From assembly GCA_023228725.1 (NCBI GenBank), contig JALOAQ010000138.1, positions 1-6,834 on the forward strand: a stretch of DNA of 6,834 nucleotides, given 5' to 3'. The translations under genes were made by a program, and so were the position numbers. The first letter of the stretch is position 1; the number at the start of each line of letters is the position of its first letter. Positions 1 to 5,358 of this stretch are shown piece after piece. The notes under the pieces are model-generated. The model ran no database searches. It was not told the DNA's origin and worked only from the letters and a program-made list of their open reading frames with translations. This stretch comes from Bacteroidales bacterium (GTDB taxonomy: Bacteria; Bacteroidota; Bacteroidia; Bacteroidales; ML635J-15).

Positions 1-112
1 TCATCGTAACGGGAGATACGAGAATGTCCATAATTTGCACATTAGATGATTGTGCCACAATAAATCCACTAATTGTTAGGGATATTGCAAATAAAATTAA
101 TTTTGATTTCAT
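1..112 (-). CDS. Secreted protein of unknown function, N-terminal fragment
   Basis: The reading frame opens at ATG 112-110 and stays open to the window edge, giving 37 residues. It begins MKSKLILFAISLTISGF and continues IVAQSSNVQ. This is a clear Sec signal peptide: a short basic start (K2, K4), a hydrophobic core at about residues 5-19, and a likely signal peptidase I site after A20 or Q21. An 'AQ' cleavage region is common among Bacteroidetes exported proteins. No cysteine follows the core, so it is not an obvious lipoprotein. The mature part visible (about 16 residues) is too short to assign a family. There is no Shine-Dalgarno before this ATG. The 227-nt spacer separating it from purA contains a -7-like box, so it probably has its own promoter. 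The call rests on the signal peptide and reading frame only; function is unknown. Confidence 0.72.
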   Translation of the reverse strand, partial: MKSKLILFAISLTISGFIVAQSSNVQIMDILVSPVTM

Positions 113-150
113 GGCTTATTGATTTTATTAATACTTAATTTATTCCTCAT
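109..150 (-). other. Possible 13-codon upstream ORF overlapping the secreted-protein start
   Basis: On the minus strand an ATG at 150-148 opens a 13-codon frame, MRNKLSINKINKP, that stops at TGA 111-109. The stop shares the sequence ATGA with the start of the secreted-protein gene (ATG 112-110). An AGGA lies 7 nt before this small ATG, better than anything in front of the main gene. The geometry fits a leader peptide with translational coupling. However, Shine-Dalgarno signals matter little in Bacteroidetes, and a frame this short is easily produced by chance. What is seen is the frame and overlap; a role is inference. Confidence 0.22.
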
Positions 151-161
151 AATTTATTCCT
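136..161. repeat. Tandem 12-bp direct repeat TAATTTATTCCT
   Basis: TAATTTATTCCT occurs perfectly at 136-147 and again at 150-161, a 14-bp period with a 2-bp spacer. On the minus strand it reads AGGAATAAATTA twice. The pair lies between the candidate -7 box (163-170) and the start of the secreted-protein gene, so it would fall in the 5' untranslated leader. It supplies both the AGGA and the ATG context of the small upstream ORF. It could be a recent duplication or an RNA or protein binding site; nothing here decides. Confidence 0.6.
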
Positions 162-162
162 A

Positions 163-170
163 CAAATATA
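163..170 (-). promoter_or_regulatory. Candidate -7 promoter element for the secreted-protein gene
   Basis: The minus strand reads TATATTTG, a perfect match to the Bacteroidetes primary sigma -7 consensus TAnnTTTG. It lies 50 nt before the start codon, which would leave a leader of roughly 45 nt. No good -33 TTG stands 19-21 nt upstream, where the sequence is AGC/ATT, so the promoter may be weak or need an activator. That would fit the phased repeats further upstream at 209-238. Confidence 0.42.
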
Positions 171-208
171 GCTAAAAAAACTATTAAATGCTTTAATCTG
201 ACAAAAAG

Positions 209-238
209 TTATTAACTGCTTATTAACGTTTTATTAAC
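209..238. repeat. Three TTATTAAC direct repeats with an 11-bp period
   Basis: TTATTAAC occurs at 209-216, 220-227 and 231-238, each starting exactly 11 bp after the previous one, with 3-bp spacers (tgc, gtt). All copies point the same way and fall on nearly the same helical face, which is typical of cooperative protein binding sites. They sit about 39-68 bp upstream of the -7 box at 163-170, a usual place for an activator of the leftward gene. A fourth identical octamer lies at 2141-2148 before fur. Extended to TTATTAACA, two of the four copies resemble a degenerate DnaA box (TTATnCACA), but each misses the central C. Confidence 0.6.
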
Positions 239-306
239 AATTTTTAATGCAAAAAAGCAAATTTATAAAACTTTCGACTTTTATTGACTACTAGGATTAA
301 TCAGAT

Positions 307-328
307 ATTGTTTTACGGACAAAACAAT
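307..328 (-). terminator. Small hairpin behind purA, possible weak terminator
   Basis: ATTGTTTT (307-314) and AAAACAAT (321-328) form a perfect 8-bp stem around a 6-nt loop, starting 12 nt past the purA stop codon. It is the only inverted repeat of note in that tail. The minus strand shows no run of T after the stem, so it is not a canonical intrinsic terminator. It could equally protect the 3' end of the fur-purA mRNA. Confidence 0.3.
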
Positions 329-339
329 TATTTTATATA

Positions 340-1602
340 TTACAAGTCTATGGTTTGCTTTCTATCAGGACCAAGAGATAAATATTTGATTTTAACTTGG
401 GTTTTATCTTCTATATATTTAATAAAATCAAGAAATTCTTTTGGTAGCTCATCTAGTTTAGTGCATTTGCTAATATCTTCTTTCCAACCTGGTAATTCTT
501 CATAAATTGGTTCAATATCATCGCACATATCATAAGGCATATAATCTATAATTTCGCCTTTATGTTTGTATTTTGTAGCAACTTTAATTTTATCCAAACC
601 GCTTAACACATCAGATTTAGTAATAATTAAATCTGTAATTCCATTTAGCATAATAGAATATTTCAAAGCTAGCATATCCAACCAACCGCAACGTCTTGGT
701 CGTCCTGTTGTAGCACCATATTCATGCCCTTTATCTCTTAAAAACTGCCCTAGATCATCAAAAAGTTCTGTAGGAAAAGGTCCTGACCCAACGCGGGTAC
801 AATATGCTTTTACAATTCCAAAGACTTTTCCAATTTTTTGAGGCGAGACACCCAATCCGGTACAAACGCCTGATGATGTTGTGTTTGAAGAAGTAACAAA
901 AGGATATGAGCCGAAATCTATATCCAAAAGTGTGCCTTGGGCTCCTTCTGCTAAAACTGATTTATTATCGTTTATTGCTTGATTTATAAAAATTTCAGAA
1001 TCTATAAACTTAAATTTTTTAATAAAATCTATAGAATCAAACCACTCTTTTTCAAGCTTAGAAAAATCTTCAGTAAAATTATACCCAATAAATATCTTTT
1101 TATGATGAGCCAAAGCTTTATCATACTTTTCTGTAAAGCTTTCTGTAAAAATATCGCCAATTTTCAAAGCTAATCTTGCAGTTTTATCAGTATAAGCCGG
1201 ACCTATTCCTTTTAAAGTAGAACCAATTTTTTCATTGCCTTTATACTCTTCATAAGCTTTATCTAATAATCTATGTGTTGGCAAAATTAACTGTGCTTTT
1301 CGAGAAATATATAAAGATTTACTTAAATCTATTCCAAGTTTTTCGGTATCTTCAATTTCTTTTTTTAAAATAATAGGGTCAATCACTACTCCATTTCCAA
1401 TTAAATTTATAGCATTTTCTCTAAAAACACCACTGGGTATTGTATGCAAAACATGTTTTATATCGTTAAACTCAAGTGTATGTCCTGCATTTGGACCGCC
1501 TTGAAATCTAGCTATTATATCATATCTTGGTGTAAGTACATCTACAATTTTTCCCTTACCTTCGTCGCCCCATTGCAAACCTAACAAAACATCTATTTTC
1601 AT
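340..1602 (-). CDS. purA: Adenylosuccinate synthetase
   Basis: PurA catalyses the first committed step from IMP to AMP: IMP + aspartate + GTP gives adenylosuccinate + GDP + phosphate, in the cytoplasm. The 420-residue protein is full length for the family (usually about 420-430). The N-terminal phosphate-binding loop is GDEGKGK at residues 12-18, with the catalytic acid-base D13 and partner H41 (in NAGHT, 38-42) at the same numbers as in the E. coli enzyme. Other hallmarks are GSTLKGIGPAYTDK (127-140), the aspartate/IMP loop ATTGRPRRCGWLD (297-309), the guanine-specifying TKSD (328-331) and the C-terminal GPDRKQTI (411-418). No key residue is missing. The start lies 8 nt after the fur stop codon, so the two genes are almost certainly one transcript. 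There is no Shine-Dalgarno; AAAAG precedes the ATG. Confidence 0.97.
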   Translation of the reverse strand: MKIDVLLGLQWGDEGKGKIVDVLTPRYDIIARFQGGPNAGHTLEFNDIKHVLHTIPSGVFRENAINLIGNGVVIDPIILKKEIEDTEKLGIDLSKSLYISRKAQLILPTHRLLDKAYEEYKGNEKIGSTLKGIGPAYTDKTARLALKIGDIFTESFTEKYDKALAHHKKIFIGYNFTEDFSKLEKEWFDSIDFIKKFKFIDSEIFINQAINDNKSVLAEGAQGTLLDIDFGSYPFVTSSNTTSSGVCTGLGVSPQKIGKVFGIVKAYCTRVGSGPFPTELFDDLGQFLRDKGHEYGATTGRPRRCGWLDMLALKYSIMLNGITDLIITKSDVLSGLDKIKVATKYKHKGEIIDYMPYDMCDDIEPIYEELPGWKEDISKCTKLDELPKEFLDFIKYIEDKTQVKIKYLSLGPDRKQTIDL

Positions 1603-1610
1603 CTTTTATT

Positions 1611-2075
1611 CTAATTATTATTTTTTTCTTTTTTTTGACATTCATTACAAATTCCATACAAATACAAGGAATGGTGAGATACTTTAAAATCACTTGCTTT
1701 AGAAATTGTATTTTCAATTTCAGCAATTCGTGGATCGCAAAACTCTATAACTTTTCCACAATCAGTACAAATCATATGATCGTGCTGCATACAAGCATAA
1801 GCTTTTTCAAAAGTGCTGATATTTTTTCCAAACTGATGCTTTACGATAAGATTTGCATCTAATAAAATGTCAATATTATTATAAAGTGTGGCTCTACTAA
1901 CACGATAATTTTTATTTTTCATGGAAATATATAGGCTCTCAATGTCGAAATGACCACTTCTGGAATAAATTTCTTCTAAAATAGCAAATCTTTCCGGTGT
2001 TTTTCTATATCCTTTTCTTTCCAAATAATCAGTCAGTATCTGGCGTACAGGAATATTATATTCTATAGCTTTCAT
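1611..2075 (-). CDS. fur: Fur-family metal-dependent transcriptional regulator
   Basis: This 154-residue protein has the Fur layout: an N-terminal winged helix with recognition segment [13 protein letters not shown] (59-71), then a dimerisation and metal domain. [15 protein letters not shown] (98-112) is the family signature. Two CxxC pairs, C103/C106 and C143/C146, should form the structural zinc site. Likely regulatory-metal ligands by alignment are H42, E90, H98, H100 and E111. PerR proteins usually have Asp at the positions of E90 and E111, so an iron-responsive Fur is favoured over a peroxide sensor, though Zur cannot be excluded. fur is the first gene of the fur-purA pair, an arrangement I know from other Bacteroidetes. 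A palindrome in its leader (2088-2098) suggests self-regulation. Its last codons contain A8-G-A7 in the coding strand, and it ends with TAG. Confidence 0.93.
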   Translation of the reverse strand: MKAIEYNIPVRQILTDYLERKGYRKTPERFAILEEIYSRSGHFDIESLYISMKNKNYRVSRATLYNNIDILLDANLIVKHQFGKNISTFEKAYACMQHDHMICTDCGKVIEFCDPRIAEIENTISKASDFKVSHHSLYLYGICNECQKKEKNNN

Positions 2076-2087
2076 AATTTGTTATTT

Positions 2088-2098
2088 TTTAGACTAAA
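2088..2098. promoter_or_regulatory. fur: TTTAGACTAAA palindrome, candidate Fur operator
   Basis: TTTAG-A-CTAAA is a perfect 5-bp inverted repeat around one base, centred 18 nt before the fur start codon. With mismatches the symmetry runs further out, through T/A-rich flanks. Fur and PerR operators are AT-rich inverted repeats, often with TTAGA/TCTAA-like arms, and fur genes are commonly autoregulated. The site would lie downstream of the proposed fur promoter, so binding would block transcription as a roadblock. It also lies about 80 bp before the divergent permease. Sequence symmetry is observed; Fur binding is inferred. Confidence 0.35.
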
Positions 2099-2120
2099 TT
2101 AAAATAATTTTTTTAATCCA

Positions 2121-2150
2121 CAAAATAAATTTTCAACAAATTATTAACAA
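2121..2150 (-). promoter_or_regulatory. Candidate promoter of the fur-purA operon
   Basis: On the minus strand TTG (2150-2148), a 19-nt spacer and TTATTTTG (2128-2121) fit the Bacteroidetes arrangement TTG-N19-21-TAnnTTTG, with a single mismatch in the -7 box (TT for TA). Transcription would begin near 2115, leaving a leader of about 40 nt that contains the TTTAGTCTAAA palindrome. The -33 TTG is part of a GTTAATAA octamer, the same word that is repeated three times at 209-238. Confidence 0.38.
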
Positions 2151-2178
2151 AGTTTTTCAAAGCAAATCTTTAATCAAA

Positions 2179-3456
2179 ATGATTTTAATATCTTTGAAAA
2201 AATATTTTACTGTGATTTTTTTTAGATTAATAATAGAAAGTATAAAATTCTCTTTTTCTTCATTGATTAATAATAAGTTAAGAACTTTTTTATCTCTTTT
2301 AGGAATTACTATAGGAATTTTTAGCATTATTTCAGTGATGACTACCATAGATTCATTGGAAAGAGCTATTAAAGACAATATTGGTCAGCTTGGTTCAAAT
2401 ACTGTTTATATTCAAAAATGGCCTTGGAGTTTTGGGGCTGATTATCCTTGGTGGAAATACATCAACCGTCCTTCTCCAAAACTTTCAGAGCTTAATAAAA
2501 TTGAAGAATTATCAACTTGTGCCGACAAACTTGCTTTTGCCGCTTCCACTATGCAAACTATAGAATACGAAAATAAAAGTTTAGAAAATATTGCTATAAT
2601 GATGAGTACGCATGATTATATGCAAATAAATTTTATGAATATTGACAATGGACGCTACTTTTCGCAAATGGAATCAAATACCGGTCAAAGTGTTGCAATT
2701 CTTGGTTATCAAACTGCGCAAAATTTATTTTCCGGTACTCAAGCAGTTGGTAAGCAAATTAAACTAAAAGGTAAAAAACTTAATATTATAGGTGTTTTCG
2801 AAAAACAAGGTGATAATATGTTTAATTCAGGTTCAGACGAGTTGGTTTTAATTCCTATCAGCTTTGGAAAGACTATATTTGATATTGAAAGTGATGCTTT
2901 AAATCCCTTTATCTTAGTATCTGCTAAAGAGAGTGTTAGCTCGGCAGAACTTATTGATGAGTTAACAATTATTATGCGAACAATTAGAAAATTAAAACCT
3001 TTGGAAGAAGACAATTTTTCGCTTAATCAAGCAAGTATGATTACTAAAAGTTTAGACAATATTTTCAGAATACTTGATTTAGCAGGAATTATTATTGGTG
3101 GTTTTGCTATTTTAGTTGGTGGTTTCGGAATTGCAAATATTATGTTTGTTTCTGTAAAAGAAAGAACAAAAGAAATTGGAATACAAAAAGCTATTGGTGC
3201 AAAATCATATTTAATATTAATTCAATTTTTAACAGAATCAGCTGTATTAAGTTTAGTAGGCGGAATTGTTGGTTTAATTTTAGTCTGGCTTTTAACCCTT
3301 TTTGCCCGAAACTTAACAAGTTTAAATTTTGCTTTAAGTTTTGGAAATATAATGACAGGAACTTTAATTTCTATTTTTGTCGGAATTATTTCAGGCTTTG
3401 CCCCTGCACGTAAAGCTGCAAAACTTGAGCCAATAAAAGCTATGAATCAAATTTAA
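2179..3456 (+). CDS. MacB/FtsX-type ABC transporter permease
   Basis: A 425-residue inner-membrane protein of the MacB permease family, which couples cytoplasmic ATP hydrolysis to movements outside the membrane (export, lipoprotein release or signalling). TM1 is at about residues 36-56 after the typical NNKLRTFLSLLGITIGIFS (31-49). A large periplasmic MacB core domain spans about 57-295, and three C-terminal helices lie at about 300-324, 347-374 and 390-407. The cytoplasmic loop SVKERTKEIGIQKAIGA (325-341) and the terminal PARKAAKLEPIKAM (409-422) are hallmarks of the FtsX domain. No ATPase gene is adjacent, so its partner must be encoded elsewhere; such orphan permeases are common in Bacteroidetes. 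The ATG start adds a slightly long N-terminus; GTG at 2212 (residue 12) is a plausible alternative. It is divergent from fur. The substrate cannot be told from sequence. Confidence 0.9.
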   Translation: MILISLKKYFTVIFFRLIIESIKFSFSSLINNKLRTFLSLLGITIGIFSIISVMTTIDSLERAIKDNIGQLGSNTVYIQKWPWSFGADYPWWKYINRPSPKLSELNKIEELSTCADKLAFAASTMQTIEYENKSLENIAIMMSTHDYMQINFMNIDNGRYFSQMESNTGQSVAILGYQTAQNLFSGTQAVGKQIKLKGKKLNIIGVFEKQGDNMFNSGSDELVLIPISFGKTIFDIESDALNPFILVSAKESVSSAELIDELTIIMRTIRKLKPLEEDNFSLNQASMITKSLDNIFRILDLAGIIIGGFAILVGGFGIANIMFVSVKERTKEIGIQKAIGAKSYLILIQFLTESAVLSLVGGIVGLILVWLLTLFARNLTSLNFALSFGNIMTGTLISIFVGIISGFAPARKAAKLEPIKAMNQI

Positions 3457-3516
3457 TGTTTTTTGAAATTTACTTAAACTTCTTATTAAAAAATGCTAAT
3501 TTTTAAATTAATTTTA

Positions 3517-3524
3517 TATATTTG
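3517..3524 (+). promoter_or_regulatory. Candidate -7 promoter element for the C69 dipeptidase gene
   Basis: TATATTTG is a perfect TAnnTTTG match, 22 nt before the ATG at 3547, implying a very short leader of about 10-17 nt. No TTG occurs at the expected -33 distance (ATG or GCT there), so only half the promoter is recognisable. The 90-nt gap behind the permease otherwise holds only an imperfect inverted repeat at 3465-3482, GAAATTTACTTAAACTTC, too weak to call a terminator. Confidence 0.45.
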
Positions 3525-3546
3525 TCAAAATTTAAAACTTTAGATT

Positions 3547-5235
3547 ATGGTGAAAAGAATTATTGGAATTGCTACGAGTTTTTTGCTTTTTACAGGTTTA
3601 AACTCTTATGCTTGTACAAATTTTATTATTACTAAAGGAGCTTCAACAGATGGCTCCGTTATGGTTTCTTATTCTGCTGATAGTCATGCATTATATGGCG
3701 AATTATATCATTGGCCTGCAAAAAAATATGCTAAAGGCGAAAAGTTACAAATTTGGGAATGGGATACAGGAAAATATTTAGGCGAAATTGACCAAGTTGA
3801 GCAAACTTATAATGTTGTTGGAAATGTAAACGAATTTCAGCTTGCTATTGGCGAAACGACTTTTACCGGACGTGAAGAATTGTGCCTCCCAAACGGAATA
3901 ATGGATTACGGAAGTTTGATTTATACAACTTTACAAAGAGCTAAAACAGCTAGAGAAGCTATTAAAGTTCTTACTGATTTAGTTGAAGAGTATGGTTATG
4001 CAAGTACTGGTGAAACATTTTCTATTTGTGATAAAAACGAAGCTTGGTTGCTAGAATTAATAGGTAAAGGCGAAGGTAAAAAAGGAGCTGTATGGGTAGC
4101 ACTTCTTATTCCTGATGGCTATGTTAGTTCTCATGCAAATCAAGCACGTATTACTACTTTTAAATACCAAAAGAAAAACGATTGGTTTAATCCAAAACAA
4201 ACAGTTTTTAACTCTAAAGATGTTATCAGTTTTGCACGTGAAATGAAATATTTTGATGGCAAAGATTCTGAATTTAGTTTTTCTGACACTTATGCACCTG
4301 TTGATTTTGGTGGAGCTCGTTTTTGCGAAATAAGAGTATGGGCGTTTTTCAATGCTATAAATTCAGGAATGGACCAATATTGGGATTATGCAAAAGGGCA
4401 TATCAAACGTGGCGACCACGGATATGCAACTAATAGAATGCCTTTGTGGATAAAACCTGATAGGAAAATTTCTCAAACTGATATGTTTAAATTTATGGCT
4501 GACCATTTAGAAGGTACTGAATTAGATATGAGAAAAGATATTGGTGCAGGACCATACGGAAATCCTTACCGCTGGAGACCAATGACTTGGAGTGTTGATG
4601 GCGAAGATTATATTATGGAAAGAGCTACAGGAACACAACAAACTGGTTTTTCTTTTGTTGCTCAACTTAGAAGCTGGCTACCTGACGCTTTTGGTGCTAT
4701 AAATTGGTTTGCTGTTGATGACGCTGGTTTTACTGTATATGTACCAATGTATTCTACAATCACAAAAATTCCTCACCCATTTGCAGTTGGCAATGGAGAC
4801 TTAATGGAATTTACAATGGAATCTGCTTTCTGGATTTTTAATATGGTATCTAATTTTGCTTATACAAGATATGATATGATGTATCCAGAAATAGAAAAAG
4901 AACAAAATAGATTGCATGCAGATTTCTTAAAAGAGACTTCTGAATTAGAGAGAAAATTAGCTGAAATTTATGAAAAAGACCCAAAAACAGTATTAAAAGA
5001 AGTAAATAATTATTCTAACCAAGCTGCTGAACGTACGCTTAAAGACTGGACACAACTTTATGGATATTTATTTACTAAATACATGGATGGAAATGTAAAA
5101 ACTAAACAAGAAATTCCTGATGGTTATAAATATTATGCACCTAAAGTTGAATGGATTGAACTTAGCGATAAATGGAAACGCTTGATAGTGAAAGATACTG
5201 AAGGAAAACTTAAAGTTATAAAAGAAGGTGAATAA
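3547..5235 (+). CDS. Secreted C69-family dipeptidase (Ntn-hydrolase)
   Basis: This 562-residue protein belongs to peptidase family C69 (PepD-like), Ntn-hydrolases that release amino acids from dipeptides. These enzymes use an N-terminal cysteine as nucleophile. Residues 1-22 form a Sec signal peptide (K3, R4, then a core at about 5-17, ending NSYA), and the next residue is C23 of CTNFIITKGASTDGS. Cleavage after A22 would therefore expose the catalytic cysteine directly. Family-like blocks follow: a DG-containing start (35-36), GETTFTGRE (102-110), ETFSICDKNEAWLLEL (156-171) and VSSHANQARI (193-202). The C-terminal third (about 446-500) is charged and probably helical. The -3 residue is Ser, so it is not a convincing lipobox. 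It probably acts in the periplasm or outside the cell in peptide breakdown. Transcription looks independent of the permease, from the -7 box at 3517. Confidence 0.9.
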   Translation: MVKRIIGIATSFLLFTGLNSYACTNFIITKGASTDGSVMVSYSADSHALYGELYHWPAKKYAKGEKLQIWEWDTGKYLGEIDQVEQTYNVVGNVNEFQLAIGETTFTGREELCLPNGIMDYGSLIYTTLQRAKTAREAIKVLTDLVEEYGYASTGETFSICDKNEAWLLELIGKGEGKKGAVWVALLIPDGYVSSHANQARITTFKYQKKNDWFNPKQTVFNSKDVISFAREMKYFDGKDSEFSFSDTYAPVDFGGARFCEIRVWAFFNAINSGMDQYWDYAKGHIKRGDHGYATNRMPLWIKPDRKISQTDMFKFMADHLEGTELDMRKDIGAGPYGNPYRWRPMTWSVDGEDYIMERATGTQQTGFSFVAQLRSWLPDAFGAINWFAVDDAGFTVYVPMYSTITKIPHPFAVGNGDLMEFTMESAFWIFNMVSNFAYTRYDMMYPEIEKEQNRLHADFLKETSELERKLAEIYEKDPKTVLKEVNNYSNQAAERTLKDWTQLYGYLFTKYMDGNVKTKQEIPDGYKYYAPKVEWIELSDKWKRLIVKDTEGKLKVIKEGE

Positions 5236-5241
5236 AAAGAG

Positions 5242-5260
5242 ATAATTCTGTTAGAATTAT
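5242..5260 (+). other. Short hairpin behind the C69 gene
   Basis: ATAATTCT (5242-5249) and AGAATTAT (5253-5260) form a perfect 8-bp stem with a 3-nt loop, 6 nt after the dipeptidase stop codon. It is AT-rich and followed by TGGATAAAAAC, not a T-run. It could help end or stabilise the dipeptidase mRNA but is not a standard intrinsic terminator. Confidence 0.4.
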
Positions 5261-5276
5261 TGGATAAAAACTAATT

Positions 5277-5324
5277 ATTTTTCACACAATTATAGCCTTA
5301 AAAAGTTGTAATTGTGTGAAAAAT
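5277..5324. other. Long stem-loop with 16-bp perfect arms
   Basis: Positions 5277-5292 are perfectly complementary to 5309-5324, and in RNA four more pairs (U-G, A-U, G-U, C-G; 5293-5296 with 5305-5308) extend the stem to 20 bp around an 8-nt loop. The outer part is TTTTT on the left and AAAAA on the right. That is opposite in polarity to an intrinsic terminator on either strand, because no T-tract follows the stem. The loop bases AGCCTT (5294-5299) are complementary to AAGGCT (5335-5340), 19 nt before the next start codon, so alternative pairing is possible. It may be a leader element of the 165-residue gene, an mRNA-protecting structure, or a small palindromic repeat. Confidence 0.55.
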
Positions 5325-5358
5325 TTGATATAAAAAGGCTTTCAAAACTTTTTGTTTT

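Noticed and set aside
209..239. DnaA-box cluster or replication origin
   Set aside because: TTATTAACA resembles TTATnCACA but lacks its conserved C in every copy, and there is no dnaA or dnaN gene nearby.
284..1173. Plus-strand open frames across purA
   Set aside because: They are antisense shadows of a well-conserved purA, with no family-like composition or start signals.
1611..2075. PerR instead of Fur
   Set aside because: The positions equivalent to the PerR aspartates near the first metal site are Glu (E90, E111), which favours Fur, though the call is not final.
2739..3014. Minus-strand 91-codon frame inside the permease
   Set aside because: It is a shadow of the permease coding sequence, which is clearly the real gene by its membrane topology and FtsX motifs.
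3604..3615. Lipobox in the C69 dipeptidase (SYAC)
   Set aside because: The -3 residue is Ser rather than Leu/Ile/Val, and lipidation would block the catalytic N-terminal cysteine required by the family.
5242..5260. PerR/Fur box at ATAATTCT-gtt-AGAATTAT
   Set aside because: The half-sites are in the opposite order to the usual TTAGAAT/ATTCTAA arrangement, and the position right behind a stop codon favours an RNA hairpin.
5277..5324. Intrinsic terminator for the C69 dipeptidase
   Set aside because: The stem is strong, but the A and T tracts are on the wrong sides: A5 then only TTTG follows on the plus strand, and the minus strand has no immediate T-tract. I list it as a stem-loop of unknown role.
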